Source: Acidobacteriota bacterium
GTDB lineage: Bacteria > Acidobacteriota > Blastocatellia > RBC074
Assembly: GCA_018269055.1 (NCBI GenBank)
Contig: JAFDVI010000057.1
Span: forward strand, 1-46,803
Length of the DNA: 46,803 nt
Direction: 5' to 3'
Shown: piece by piece, positions 17,695 to 26,555 of the stretch
Position numbering within the stretch: the first letter of the stretch is position 1
Layout: every line of letters begins with the position of its first letter
The notes under the pieces: model-generated
Database searches by the model: none
What the model was told of the DNA's origin: nothing
What the model saw: only the letters and a program-made list of their open reading frames with translations
Made by a program: the position numbers and the translations under genes

Positions 17695-18426
17695 ATGAAC
17701 AGCACCGTAACCGAAATTGCTGCGGATGTTTATCGCATCTCGACCTTTCATCCTGAGTATGGAATTCAGTTCAACCAGTTTCTGGTCAAAGATGACGAAC
17801 CGTTTTTGATGCACACGGGATTCAAGAAAATGTTTCCCATTACGCGCGACGCTGTAGCCACCGTGTTAGACCCGGCAACAGTTCGTTGGATTGGCTTCAG
17901 TCACTTTGAACCCGACGAATGCGGCGCAATGAACGAATGGCTGGCTGTGGCTCCGCAGGCGCAAGCGGTGTGCAGCGTTGTCGGGAATATGGTGATGATG
18001 AATGATTTTGCCGATCGTCCGGCGCGCGCGCTGAACGACGGCGAAGTTTTTTCCACAGGCAAACGCCGCTTGCGGTATCTGGCTTCGCCGCATTTCCCGC
18101 ACGGCTGGGACGCAGGGCTTTTCTTTGAAGAAACCGAGCGCACCTTGTTTTGTTCCGATCTGTTTTTCCAGCCGGGCGATCCGCAACCGCTGACCGAATC
18201 CAGTCTGGTGGAACAAGTGCGCGAAATCATCAAAGCAGGCATGGCCAGTCCGCTGGCGCACGATATGCCCTATACCCCATACACGGATCAATCGTTCCAA
18301 CGGCTGGCTGAGTTATCGCCGCGCACGCTGGCGATCATGCACGGATCGAGTTTCCGCGGAGATGCCGGACGTGAGTTACGGGAACTTGGAGCCATTATTA
18401 AAGAGCTTCTGGGAACGCCCGCATAA
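17695..18426 (+). CDS. MBL-fold metallo-hydrolase, ODP (oxygen-binding di-iron) type
   Basis: A 243-residue soluble protein with a metallo-beta-lactamase fold of the kind found in flavodiiron proteins and ODP. The metal motif HFEPDECG is at residues 70-77 (His70, Glu72, Asp74). Later ligands are likely the His in SPHFPHGWD, the Asp in LFCSDLFF, and the His in IMHGSS. The expected second His directly after the motif Asp is Glu here, as in ODP-type proteins. There is no flavodoxin domain, so it is not a full flavodiiron NO/O2 reductase. Start at 17695 has GAGGAG upstream. Family members sense or bind O2 through a di-iron site; a hydrolase role cannot be excluded. Confidence 0.82.
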   Translation: MNSTVTEIAADVYRISTFHPEYGIQFNQFLVKDDEPFLMHTGFKKMFPITRDAVATVLDPATVRWIGFSHFEPDECGAMNEWLAVAPQAQAVCSVVGNMVMMNDFADRPARALNDGEVFSTGKRRLRYLASPHFPHGWDAGLFFEETERTLFCSDLFFQPGDPQPLTESSLVEQVREIIKAGMASPLAHDMPYTPYTDQSFQRLAELSPRTLAIMHGSSFRGDAGRELRELGAIIKELLGTPA

Positions 18427-18444
18427 ATTCCAATCGAGGTGGTT

Positions 18445-19749
18445 ATGTCATTCAGAACCAATGTTGTCGTTGCATTCGCAACCTGTGTCTTGTTGCTTTC
18501 CGCGCCACGCGCGACCGGGCAACAACAGAATGCGCCGCGTTCGGAAGTCGCTGGCATTCCGGTCAATTACGATGAAGCGAAGGTGGGCAGCTACACGTTG
18601 CCCGATCCGCTGGTGCTCGCCGATGGCAAACCTGTCCGCGATGCCAAGACCTGGAATCAAAAGCGAAGACCGGAAATTGTGCGGTTGTTTGAGGGCAACC
18701 AGTTTGGCCGCAGTCCCGGACGTCCCACTGGGATGAGCTTTGACGTGTTTGACAAAGGCACGCCCGCGTTTGATGGCAAAGCCATTCGCCGACAAATCAC
18801 CATTTACTTTTCGCCAAACAAGAGCGGGCCGAAAATGGATTTGGCGATTTACCTGCCCGCTGAAGCGCGCAAACCTGTGCCGCTGTTGCTTCACATCAGC
18901 TTTACTGCCAATTCCAACACTATAGACGATCCGGGAATCAAGCCGGGCGAAGTGTGGAACCGCGACAAACAGCGGGTTCCGGCTGCGCAGGGCAGGGCAT
19001 TCGGCAAAGTGAATGTGCTGCCGTTTCTGGCGCAAGGCTTCGGCGTGGCGACGGTGTATTACGGCGACATTGACCCGGATTTTCTGGGCGGCATTCCCAA
19101 CGGCGTGCGCGCCTTATATTTGAAACCGGGGCAAACGGAACCTGCGCCGAATGAATGGGGGGCAATTGGAGCCTGGGCTTGGGGATTGAGCCGCGCGCTG
19201 GATTATCTGGAAACTGACAAGGGCGTGGATGCCAAGCGCGTCGCCATCGTCGGCGTCTCACGCCTCGGCAAAACCGTGCTGTGGGCGGGCGCGCACGATC
19301 CGCGCTTCGCGATGGTTATCGCCAGTTGTTCCGGCGAAGGCGGCGCAAGCCTGAGCCGTCGCAATTACGGCGAAACAATCAAACATCTGACCGAACCAAC
19401 GCGGTATCCGTATCAGTTTGCCGCGAATTATGGAAAGTATGGCGACCGCGTAAATGAATTTCCGGTGGATGCGCACATGCTGGTTTCGCTGATTGCGCCT
19501 CGGCCCGTGTTGCTGCAAACCGGCGACACGGATACGTGGTCTGATCCGAAAGGCGAATTTCTGGCGGCGGTCGCGGCGGAACCGGTTTTCAAACTGCTCG
19601 GCAAACAGGGCTTGGGCACTGACCAGATGCCCGCCGCCGGGCAGCCGATTTTTCACACCCTTGGGTACGTGATGCACGCCGGTGGACACGGAACGATTCC
19701 GTCTGACTGGAACTTGTTTTTGAAATTCATGCAGATGCACCTGCAATAA
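18445..19749 (+). CDS. Glucuronoyl esterase-like (CE15) secreted alpha/beta-hydrolase
   Basis: A 434-residue exported enzyme with a signal peptide ending near SAPRATG. The nucleophile elbow reads GVSRLGKTVLWAGA, with Ser about residue 272 followed by Arg and Lys, as in bacterial CE15 glucuronoyl esterases. The CE15 pattern SCSGEGGASLSRRNYGE comes next, and the catalytic His is in HAGGHG at about 415. CE15 enzymes cut ester links between glucuronoxylan and lignin alcohols. The ATG at 18445, with GAGGTGG upstream, is used; a GTG at 18439 is too close to the same site. Fifteen bases separate it from a CE1-like esterase gene, so an operon for plant-hemicellulose esters is likely. Confidence 0.85.
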   Translation: MSFRTNVVVAFATCVLLLSAPRATGQQQNAPRSEVAGIPVNYDEAKVGSYTLPDPLVLADGKPVRDAKTWNQKRRPEIVRLFEGNQFGRSPGRPTGMSFDVFDKGTPAFDGKAIRRQITIYFSPNKSGPKMDLAIYLPAEARKPVPLLLHISFTANSNTIDDPGIKPGEVWNRDKQRVPAAQGRAFGKVNVLPFLAQGFGVATVYYGDIDPDFLGGIPNGVRALYLKPGQTEPAPNEWGAIGAWAWGLSRALDYLETDKGVDAKRVAIVGVSRLGKTVLWAGAHDPRFAMVIASCSGEGGASLSRRNYGETIKHLTEPTRYPYQFAANYGKYGDRVNEFPVDAHMLVSLIAPRPVLLQTGDTDTWSDPKGEFLAAVAAEPVFKLLGKQGLGTDQMPAAGQPIFHTLGYVMHAGGHGTIPSDWNLFLKFMQMHLQ

Positions 19750-19764
19750 AGGAAAGAAATCATC

Positions 19765-20823
19765 ATGAAAAACTCGTTGTTGATTATTCTCTACGTTGTT
19801 GTGTCGGCAGTCGCGGTACTCACACAAACTCCGGCGCAACAACCGGCTACAGCGCCGCAACCGCCCAGAGGAGGCGGTCCGCCGCCAATGCCTCCGGGGC
19901 CGAATCCGAATTCACAATATCGGTTGGGACCGGATTCCTTTCCGCAAGAAGGCGTGCCGAAAGGCGAAATTCGCGGGCCTTTCACGCTGCCTAGCACCAG
20001 TGGGGCTTATCCCGGAACACAGCACACCTATTGGGTTTACGTCCCTGCGCAATACGACAAAGACGTTCCGGCGGCGCTGATGGTGTTTCAGGACGGCCAC
20101 GCCTTTATGCATCCCGAAGGCGACATTCGCGCGCAGAACGTGATGGACAATTTGATCTATCGCCGAGAGATTCCGGTCATGATCGGTGTGTTCATCAATC
20201 CCGGTCGCACACCCGAACAGCCCGAACCGAACGCGCAGGAATGGGGCGACCGCACCGTCAATCGCCCGACGGAATACAATTCGCTCGACGACCGCTACGC
20301 GCGCGTCATTACCGAAGAACTGATGCCTGTGCTGTACAAGGAATACAACATTTCCAAAGACCCCGAAATGCACGGCATTGGCGGATCGAGTTCCGGCGCA
20401 ATCGCCGCCTTCACCGTCGCCTGGGAACGTCCCAACCAGTTCCGCAAAGTGCTGAGCAACGTCGGCAGCTTCGTCAATTTGCGCGGCGGCCACGTCTACC
20501 CTGACAAGGTTCTGGAAAGCGAAAAGAAACCGATTCGCGTGTATCTGTGCGATGGTCGCAACGACAACCGAGGCTTGTCTCGCAACGGTACCTACGACGA
20601 AAAACGCGACTGGTTTTATCAGAACGTCCGGCTGATGAAGGCGCTGACGCAAAAGGGCTATGACGTGAATTATTCCTGGAGCATGAATCTGCACGGGCAA
20701 AAATACGGCGGCATGATCTTCCCGGAAATGATGCGCTGGCTGTGGCGCGATGCGCCCGCTTCGACGGATGTGAATGATTGGGTCGAACGCTCGTTCCGCC
20801 AGCCACCAGCGAAGAAAAACTAG
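19765..20823 (+). CDS. Secreted CE1-like (enterochelin esterase-like) carbohydrate esterase
   Basis: A 352-residue exported alpha/beta-hydrolase. A signal peptide (about 1-22) and a Pro/Gly-rich spacer (30-48) lead to the catalytic domain. The nucleophile elbow GGSSSGA places Ser near residue 209, the oxyanion region is LMVFQDGHAF, and the catalytic His is likely in MNLHGQKYG near the C-terminus, with an Asp in LCDGRNDNRG. The family includes feruloyl and acetyl xylan esterases and Fes/IroE-type trilactone esterases. Given the CE15-like neighbour 15 bases upstream, a feruloyl or acetyl esterase for hemicellulose is the favoured reading. The ribosome site AGGAAAG is good. Confidence 0.85.
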   Translation: MKNSLLIILYVVVSAVAVLTQTPAQQPATAPQPPRGGGPPPMPPGPNPNSQYRLGPDSFPQEGVPKGEIRGPFTLPSTSGAYPGTQHTYWVYVPAQYDKDVPAALMVFQDGHAFMHPEGDIRAQNVMDNLIYRREIPVMIGVFINPGRTPEQPEPNAQEWGDRTVNRPTEYNSLDDRYARVITEELMPVLYKEYNISKDPEMHGIGGSSSGAIAAFTVAWERPNQFRKVLSNVGSFVNLRGGHVYPDKVLESEKKPIRVYLCDGRNDNRGLSRNGTYDEKRDWFYQNVRLMKALTQKGYDVNYSWSMNLHGQKYGGMIFPEMMRWLWRDAPASTDVNDWVERSFRQPPAKKN

Positions 20824-20848
20824 ATCGAAATATGACAAAGGGAGATAC

Positions 20849-21235
20849 ATGAAATCTGGTCAAACAGCGCCAAAAACCATTGACGAATATATTGCCGACT
20901 TCCCGCCGGAGATTCAGGAAAAGCTGCAAAAGATCAGAGAAACGATCCGAAAAGCTGCGCCGAAGGCGGAGGAAGCCATCAGCTATATGATGCCGACCTT
21001 CAAGCTGTACGGGAATCTGGTGCATTTCGCAGCGTTCAAAAATCACATCGGCTTTTTCCCCGGAGCCGCGGGCGTTGAAGTGTTCAAGGATGAGTTGACC
21101 AAGTACGAGACTTCGAAAGGCACGATTCGCTTTCCGCTGGATCAACGCATCCCATTGCCCCTGATCACCAAAATTGTGAAGTTTCGAGTGGCGCAAAACC
21201 TGCACAAAGCCGCTATGAAAGCAAAGAAAAAATAG
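20849..21235 (+). CDS. DUF1801 (YdhG-like) protein
   Basis: A 128-residue cytoplasmic protein of the DUF1801 family, recognised from IDEYIADFPPEIQEKLQKIR, AISYMMPTFKLYG and HIGFFPGA. The start at 20849 has GGGAG upstream; an in-frame extension to 20774 would overlap the esterase. The function of this iron-chaperone-like fold is not established. It may simply ride in the transcript of the esterases. Confidence 0.85.
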   Translation: MKSGQTAPKTIDEYIADFPPEIQEKLQKIRETIRKAAPKAEEAISYMMPTFKLYGNLVHFAAFKNHIGFFPGAAGVEVFKDELTKYETSKGTIRFPLDQRIPLPLITKIVKFRVAQNLHKAAMKAKKK

Positions 21236-21261
21236 AGTTGTCATTCAACAAGGAATTACCG

Positions 21262-21861
21262 ATGAAAATTATGCATGTAGCTCAACGCAGCACCTGGGTT
21301 GTATGCCTCAGGCTGGCTGCGATTTTGAGTCTTGCTCTGTTTCTTTCTAGGCAAAGCAGCAACGCGACCACGGCGCTTTCTTTACCGCAGACTGATTTCA
21401 AGGTGACGACGGTTTACCTTGTCCGCCACGCGGAAAAAGCCGCTGCGCCCGCCGCTGATCCGCCATTGACGGAAGCCGGAACCAAACGCGCCGAAGAATT
21501 GGCGCGTACGCTGAGCAAAGCCGGCATCAAAACCATTTGCACATCGCAATTTCTGCGCACTAAGCAAACCGCTGAGCCGCTGGCAAAACTGTTGGGCATC
21601 ACCAACACGGTGATTCCGGTCAAAATGGACACGATGAATTCCCGCGCGCTTTCGCCGCAATACCTGAAAGACATTTCCGATCTGGTTGCTTCCAGCGCGG
21701 GGGATGTCTTGATTGTGGGCCACAGCAACACGGTTCCGGAACTCATTAAAGTGCTTGGCGGAGACATTGTGCCGACGATTGATGATGCGACGTATGACGA
21801 TTTGTTTGTGGTTACCGTGTATGCAAAGGGGAAGGCAAAAGTCGCGCATTTGAAACAGTGA
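21262..21861 (+). CDS. Histidine phosphatase superfamily protein, membrane-anchored or exported
   Basis: A 199-residue protein with a hydrophobic N-terminal segment at about 12-30 that may be a signal or anchor. The core begins VYLVRHAEKA, where the His of the RHxE motif would be phosphorylated. The second conserved His is in LIVGHSNTVPEL near residue 155. It matches the SixA-like/phosphoglycerate-mutase branch and is of normal length for short members. The substrate is unknown; an outside-membrane location suggests nucleotide or sugar phosphates. Start at 21262 has AAGGA upstream. Confidence 0.82.
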   Translation: MKIMHVAQRSTWVVCLRLAAILSLALFLSRQSSNATTALSLPQTDFKVTTVYLVRHAEKAAAPAADPPLTEAGTKRAEELARTLSKAGIKTICTSQFLRTKQTAEPLAKLLGITNTVIPVKMDTMNSRALSPQYLKDISDLVASSAGDVLIVGHSNTVPELIKVLGGDIVPTIDDATYDDLFVVTVYAKGKAKVAHLKQ

Positions 21862-22005
21862 GCGTCCCGACCATCGCTTATTTCCAGATTTGTCTGCTTA
21901 TTCGGATATCAACACCCGCGGCCTTGCCTGTTTTGTGGTAAGAAGAGTCATATATCCGCGCACATCCTGTGGGCGGAAAACTTATCAACTTTGGAGGTAA
22001 TCACA

Positions 22006-22335
22006 ATGGCAAGTAAAAAAACAAAAAAATCAACGCAGTTCCGCGAGACGAGTGCGGAGGCCATCGGTGCAGCCCAGGCCCAACAGGCCGGAAGTGAATT
22101 TAGTTGGCATTATGGCCGGATCACCCGCATGGGAAATTTTGAGGTTGCCGGCGGACGCGAAGTCGTCATCGTCTGGGAAGAGGGAGGCGTCACTTCGCAG
22201 CAGGGAAACATCTCCGACGCGGAATGGGAGATTTTCAAATTGGCTTTTCTCACCACCGGACGCATTGCCATCCTGAGCGACGCGCAAGACGAAGCGTGGA
22301 TGTATGACTATCGTTTTTTGGAAGCAGTAAGGTAA
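22006..22335 (+). CDS. Conserved-looking small basic/acidic protein, unknown function
   Basis: A 109-residue soluble protein with a Lys-rich start (MASKKTKKSTQ) and a compact beta-rich body (FSWHYGRITRMGNFEVAG, VVIVWEEGGVTSQ) followed by helices. GGAGGT lies 8-9 bases before the ATG at 22006, so it is very probably translated. I do not recognise a family. A GC-rich hairpin 38 bases after the stop closes the gene, so it seems monocistronic. Confidence 0.7.
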   Translation: MASKKTKKSTQFRETSAEAIGAAQAQQAGSEFSWHYGRITRMGNFEVAGGREVVIVWEEGGVTSQQGNISDAEWEIFKLAFLTTGRIAILSDAQDEAWMYDYRFLEAVR

Positions 22336-22372
22336 CCTGACCGCTTGAATCATCCATGCAAGTCACCATTCG

Positions 22373-22404
22373 GGGGCGGCGATTCGGTTTTACCGGGCCG
22401 CCCC
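22373..22404 (+). terminator. GC-rich hairpin after the small unknown gene
   Basis: GGGGCGGC (22373-22380) pairs with GCCGCCCC (22397-22404) across a 16-base loop. A T-rich stretch (GTGTTTTCC) follows 8 bases later. Most of the remaining gap to 22631 holds no gene that I can support. Confidence 0.5.
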
Positions 22405-22631
22405 TGATTCGTGTTTTCCACCTGATGTCAGGACACTTTGGAACAAACGGCTCTGCTACCCTGGCAAAGTTGTGCTCGCTGGATTTTTCAATGAACGATG
22501 GGCGTTTTGATGAAGTAGGCGCTCTGTGTAAGATAGCGTCAGTTGGACAAACCAAATTGTAACCTTCAGTTTGGGTGCTTCGTCTTTCGAATCATCAGAT
22601 TTCTACAAAACATGGCGGCGGGTTTATCAAG

Positions 22632-25040
22632 ATGAAGAAAAAGCGGTTGCAACTAGGATTGGTGCTGCTAGCTGTAAGTTGTGCAGTCTTTTATGTCGTT
22701 TCTTCTGCCTTGGCGCAACGTGCAAGCACGCCCGACGTTTCGGCGCATCGCACATTGATCAACGATTACTGCGTCAGTTGCCATAGCCAGAAAGCCAAAA
22801 CCGCTGATGTCGTTTTAGAAGGATTAGATTTCAATCGCGTCGGGGCCAACGCGGACATTTGGGAGCGTGTGTTGCGCAAAGTCCGCACTGGCCAAATGCC
22901 TCCCGCCAAAGCGCCGTATCCTGAAGTCGCGGAAACCACTGCATTCGTTAGTTGGCTGGAAAGTTCGCTGGATCGAGCCGCTCGTTTGAATCCGAATCCC
23001 GGACGCCCATCCGTTCACCGTTTGAACCGGGCCGAATACAGCAACGCGATTCGGGATTTGCTGGCCGTGGATATTCAACCGGGGCTATGGCTTCCGGTGG
23101 ATGATTCCGGGTACGGGTTCGACAACATTGGCGAAGTGCTGACGCTGTCGCCTGCGCTGTTGGAAAAATACATGTCTGCCGCGCGGCGGATCAGCCGATT
23201 GGCCGTAGGTGATCCACAGATCAAACCCGTCGAAGTGCGGTTTTCACCACGTCGCAATAGCCGCAACGAACGCGTCAGCGATGATCTGCCGTTTTTCTCT
23301 CGCGGCGGATTGTCGGTCAATTACTACTTTCCGCTGGATGGCGAATACTTGTTTCGCATCAAAACGCCTTCAAACGGCGATGCTGGAATTCCTGCCAAAT
23401 ATTACGACGCGCGATTGACAGTGAAAGCCGGGTTGCGAACCGTAGGCGCGGCGTTTCCGCGAGAAAGCGCGAAAGTGGAACCGGCGATTCCGTCTTTCAG
23501 GCGCGGAGGTGGCGTACCGATGGGGCCTCCGCAACTGATTCCGCTGGATTTGCGATTGGATGGGGCGCGGATCAAACGCTTTGAGATTCCGGAAACCACA
23601 TCCATTGAAGTTCTGATCGTCAGCGGTCCATACAACGCTTCCAGCAGAGGCGAAACGCCCAGCCGCTCGAAGATTTTCATTTGCCGTCCTGATGAAGTTC
23701 AGAGTACAGGCTTCAGCCTGAATCGTCCTAGCAGGGAGTTCCTTCCGCCTAAAGGCGGGACTCCAAACGAAGAGACGGTTTGCGCCAAAAAGATTCTTTC
23801 CACATTGGCGCGCAAAGCATTCCGTCGTCCTGTGACGGATGCAGATATAAATCCGCTGCTGGCGTTTTATGAACAGAAACGGAAGCAAAGCGATTTCGAC
23901 AGCGGAATCCAAAACGCGCTGGAAGCCCTGCTGGTGTCGCCGGATTTTCTATTCCGCGTTGAACACGATCCGAAAACGGCTGCCTCTGGTTCGGTGTATC
24001 GTTTGAGCGATTTTGAGCTGGCTTCGCGACTGTCGTTCTTTTTGTGGAGCAGCATTCCCGACGATGAGTTGCTGACGCTAGCGGAACAGGGAAGATTGAA
24101 ATTGCCGACGGTGTTGCAGCAACAGATTCGGCGTTTGCTGGACGATCCGCGTTCAGAAGCCTTTGTCGCCAATTTTGGCGGCCAGTGGCTGCACCTGCGC
24201 AATCTGGAAACCGTCAAACCTGACCCCGATGTCTTTCCCAGCTTTGACGACACATTGCGGCTGGATTTTGCGAAAGAAACGGAACTGTTTTTTGGCAGCA
24301 TTCTGCGCGAAAACCGCAGCGTGATGGATTTGCTGGACGCTGACTACACATTTTTGAATCAGCGGCTGGCCGAACATTACGGCATTCACGGAGTTTACGG
24401 TTCGCAATTTCGTCGCGTGGCGTTGACTGCGGAACAGCGTGCAACGCGCGGAGGTTTGCTGGGGCAGGGCAGTATTTTGACAGTGACCTCGTACCCAAAC
24501 CGCACTTCCGTCGTTCAACGCGGCAAATGGATTTTGGAAAATCTGTTGGGATCGCCGCCTCCGCCACCTCCGCCGGATGTGCCGGATTTGAAACCGAAAA
24601 GCCACGATGGGCGATTGCTGACCATGCGCGAACAACTGGATTTGCATCGCGCGAATGCCATTTGCGCTTCGTGTCACGCGCGCATGGACCCGATTGGCTT
24701 CGCGCTGGAAAATTATGACGGCGTCGGCAAATGGCGAACGAAAGACGCCGGTTCGGTCATTGACGCTTCGGGCAAATTGCCGAACGGAAAAACTTTCAAT
24801 GGTCCTGCAGAGTTGAAACAGATTTTGCTGACCGATCACAGGGACGAATTCATCACTACAGTCACCGAAAAGTTGCTGACCTATGCGTTGGGACGCGGGC
24901 TGGAAGCAACTGATGCGCCCGCCGTCCGTGAGATTATGCGCGCCGCCGCAAAAGACGATTACCGGTTGCCTGCGATGATTTCCGCAATCATCAACAGTAA
25001 ACCCTTCCAAATGAGGAAGCGTTTGGAGTACCGCCTTTAG
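22632..25040 (+). CDS. Planctomycete-type cytochrome, DUF1587/1595/1592/1588/1585 protein
   Basis: An exported protein of about 802 residues with a signal segment (about 5-29). An N-terminal haem site CVSCH is at about 47-51, DUF1587 follows (VHRLNRAEYSNAIRDLL), then DUF1595/1592 (RLSFFLWSSIPDDELL), and DUF1588/1585 with a second CASCH at about 678-682. It is followed by a DUF1552 partner, a pair found in Planctomycetes, Verrucomicrobia and Acidobacteria and often linked to surface polysaccharide or electron-transfer functions. The start at 22632 lacks a strong ribosome site. Residues about 356-378 are encoded by a dispersed palindromic repeat, and the last residues and stop touch another one at 25025, so both the interior and the C-terminus have been altered by repeats. 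Confidence 0.88.
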   Translation: MKKKRLQLGLVLLAVSCAVFYVVSSALAQRASTPDVSAHRTLINDYCVSCHSQKAKTADVVLEGLDFNRVGANADIWERVLRKVRTGQMPPAKAPYPEVAETTAFVSWLESSLDRAARLNPNPGRPSVHRLNRAEYSNAIRDLLAVDIQPGLWLPVDDSGYGFDNIGEVLTLSPALLEKYMSAARRISRLAVGDPQIKPVEVRFSPRRNSRNERVSDDLPFFSRGGLSVNYYFPLDGEYLFRIKTPSNGDAGIPAKYYDARLTVKAGLRTVGAAFPRESAKVEPAIPSFRRGGGVPMGPPQLIPLDLRLDGARIKRFEIPETTSIEVLIVSGPYNASSRGETPSRSKIFICRPDEVQSTGFSLNRPSREFLPPKGGTPNEETVCAKKILSTLARKAFRRPVTDADINPLLAFYEQKRKQSDFDSGIQNALEALLVSPDFLFRVEHDPKTAASGSVYRLSDFELASRLSFFLWSSIPDDELLTLAEQGRLKLPTVLQQQIRRLLDDPRSEAFVANFGGQWLHLRNLETVKPDPDVFPSFDDTLRLDFAKETELFFGSILRENRSVMDLLDADYTFLNQRLAEHYGIHGVYGSQFRRVALTAEQRATRGGLLGQGSILTVTSYPNRTSVVQRGKWILENLLGSPPPPPPPDVPDLKPKSHDGRLLTMREQLDLHRANAICASCHARMDPIGFALENYDGVGKWRTKDAGSVIDASGKLPNGKTFNGPAELKQILLTDHRDEFITTVTEKLLTYALGRGLEATDAPAVREIMRAAAKDDYRLPAMISAIINSKPFQMRKRLEYRL
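23700..23765. repeat. Palindromic repeat pair inserted inside the DUF1592 gene
   Basis: Two hairpins, CAGGCT-TC-AGCCTG (about 23707-23720) and CCGCCT-AA-AGGCGG (about 23745-23758), are each flanked by GAGT-type outer words. They match the cores of intergenic elements at 17.6 and 25.0 kb. The reading frame passes through unbroken, adding about 23 residues. Confidence 0.75.
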
Positions 25041-25086
25041 GCGGCTGGTCTGTTTGCCGAGCGTTTCCGCCTAAAGGCGGGACTAC
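25025..25086. repeat. Paired palindromic repeat overlapping the 3' end of the DUF1592 gene
   Basis: Inverted arms with cores CCGCC-TTT-AGGCGG and CCGCCT-AA-AGGCGG lie at about 25025-25045 and 25066-25086. The DUF1592 stop codon (25038-25040) lies inside the left arm. Confidence 0.78.
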
Positions 25087-25117
25087 AAGCAAGTTTAATT
25101 GAGGGAGCGCCAAAACT

Positions 25118-26452
25118 ATGAACCTGACGAAAAAATCATTGCCGCGCCGAACGTTTTTGCGCGGAATGGGCGTAGCAATGGCTTTGCCGATGTTGGATGC
25201 GATGACGCCTGCTTTGGCTTCCGGCCCGAAATCGCCCGTGCGACTTGGATTCGTGTACGTGCCGAACGGCATCATCATGAACAAATGGAGACCGGAAGGC
25301 GAAGGCGCAGGCTTCCAATTCGCTTCGACGATGAAACCGCTCGAAGCCTTCCGCGAACAGTTGCTGGCATTCAGTGGTTTGGCTCAGGTGCAAGGCCGCG
25401 CGCTCGGCGATGGCGCGGGAGATCACGCGCGCGCTGGAGCAACGTGGCTGACCGGCGTGCACCCCAAAAAATCCGAAATCACCATTCAGGCGGGTATCTC
25501 CGCGGATCAGCTTGCCGCGCTGGAACTCAGCAAATACACGCAATTCGGCTCGCTGGAATTGGGCATAGAATCGAATCAACTGGCGGGCGGATGCGACAGC
25601 GGTTATAGCTGCGCGTATACGAATACGATTTCCTGGCGCAGCGCGACCACTCCGCTGCCGGTGGAAAACAATCCCCGCGCGATTTTTGAGCGGCTCTTTG
25701 GCGACGGCGAAAGCACGGATGCTGCTGCGCGCCTGGAACAACTTAATCGCCAGCGCAGCATCCTGGATTACGTCAATGGCAGTTTGAAACGCATGGGAGG
25801 AACGCTTGGCCAGGCAGACAAAGTCAAACTCAACGAATACACCGACGCAGTGCGCGACATCGAGCGCCGCATCCAAAAAGCCGAACAACAAAACGCTGCA
25901 ATGAAATTGCCTGTGATGGAACGTCCCACCGCCGTTCCCGAAGAATTCGAAGACCACGTTAAGCTGGTCATGGATTTGCTGGTGCTGGCCTATCAAACCG
26001 ATATGACGCGCGTGGTTAGTTTGATGATGGCGCGCGAAGGCAGCAATCGCCCCTACCGCAACATCGGCATTTCCGACGGCCATCACAACCTGACACACCA
26101 TCAAAACGATGCCGAAAAAATCGCCAAAGTGACGAAGATCAACGAAGTCCACGTCAAGATGTTTGCCTACCTGTTGGATCGACTGAAAGCGACGCCGGAA
26201 GGCAGCGGCAACTTGCTGGACAACGCCTTGATCCTGTACGGCAGCAGCATCAGCGATGGCAACTTGCATACGCATCACGATTTGCCGCTCGTGCTGGCTG
26301 GCGGAGGGGGCGGACAAGTTCGTGGCAATCGCCACGTCGTTTACCCCAAAGACACGCCGATGAACAACCTGTTGTTGACCATGCTGAATAGCGCAGGCGT
26401 TCCGGCCGAAACGTTCGGTGACAGCACAGGCAAACTCGACTGCCTGGCCTAA
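25118..26452 (+). CDS. DUF1552 family protein with Tat-type signal
   Basis: A 444-residue exported protein of the DUF1552 family, which nearly always follows a DUF1592-type cytochrome. A twin-arginine segment (PRRTFLRGMGVAMALPML) is followed by a sulfatase/alkaline-phosphatase-like body: RLGFVYVPNGIIMNKW, WLTGVHPKK, HHNLTHHQND and LILYGSSISDGNLHTHHDLP. The several His/Asp-rich motifs could hold metal. The start at 25118 has GAGGGAG upstream. The two genes are 77 bases apart with a repeat between them. Function is not settled; the fold suggests a hydrolase related to DUF1501. Confidence 0.92.
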   Translation: MNLTKKSLPRRTFLRGMGVAMALPMLDAMTPALASGPKSPVRLGFVYVPNGIIMNKWRPEGEGAGFQFASTMKPLEAFREQLLAFSGLAQVQGRALGDGAGDHARAGATWLTGVHPKKSEITIQAGISADQLAALELSKYTQFGSLELGIESNQLAGGCDSGYSCAYTNTISWRSATTPLPVENNPRAIFERLFGDGESTDAAARLEQLNRQRSILDYVNGSLKRMGGTLGQADKVKLNEYTDAVRDIERRIQKAEQQNAAMKLPVMERPTAVPEEFEDHVKLVMDLLVLAYQTDMTRVVSLMMAREGSNRPYRNIGISDGHHNLTHHQNDAEKIAKVTKINEVHVKMFAYLLDRLKATPEGSGNLLDNALILYGSSISDGNLHTHHDLPLVLAGGGGGQVRGNRHVVYPKDTPMNNLLLTMLNSAGVPAETFGDSTGKLDCLA

Positions 26453-26541
26453 AGAGTAGAGCAACCTGTCCAGGTTGCTTAGCTCGCTTCCATGAAACTT
26501 TGCCAGAAAACCGGGCAACCTCGGCAGGTTGCCCTACTCTT
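26453..26541. repeat. Paired palindromic repeat between DUF1552 and DinB-like genes
   Basis: Outer words AGAGTAG and CTACTCT flank two hairpins, GCAACCT-GTCC-AGGTTGC (26461-26478) and GCAACCT-CGGC-AGGTTGC (about 26515-26532). The same CCTCGGCAGG core is found in the element near 39.17 kb. The DinB-like gene's ribosome site starts a few bases after it. Confidence 0.82.
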
Positions 26542-26555
26542 ACGGAGGAAAGATT

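Noticed and set aside
22356..22562. Possible small gene in the gap before the DUF1592 gene
   Set aside because: It has no ribosome site, starts over a hairpin arm, and the composition is not gene-like.
25136..26518. 460-codon minus-strand frame over the DUF1552 gene
   Set aside because: It mirrors the codon pattern of the real gene and encodes no recognisable domain.
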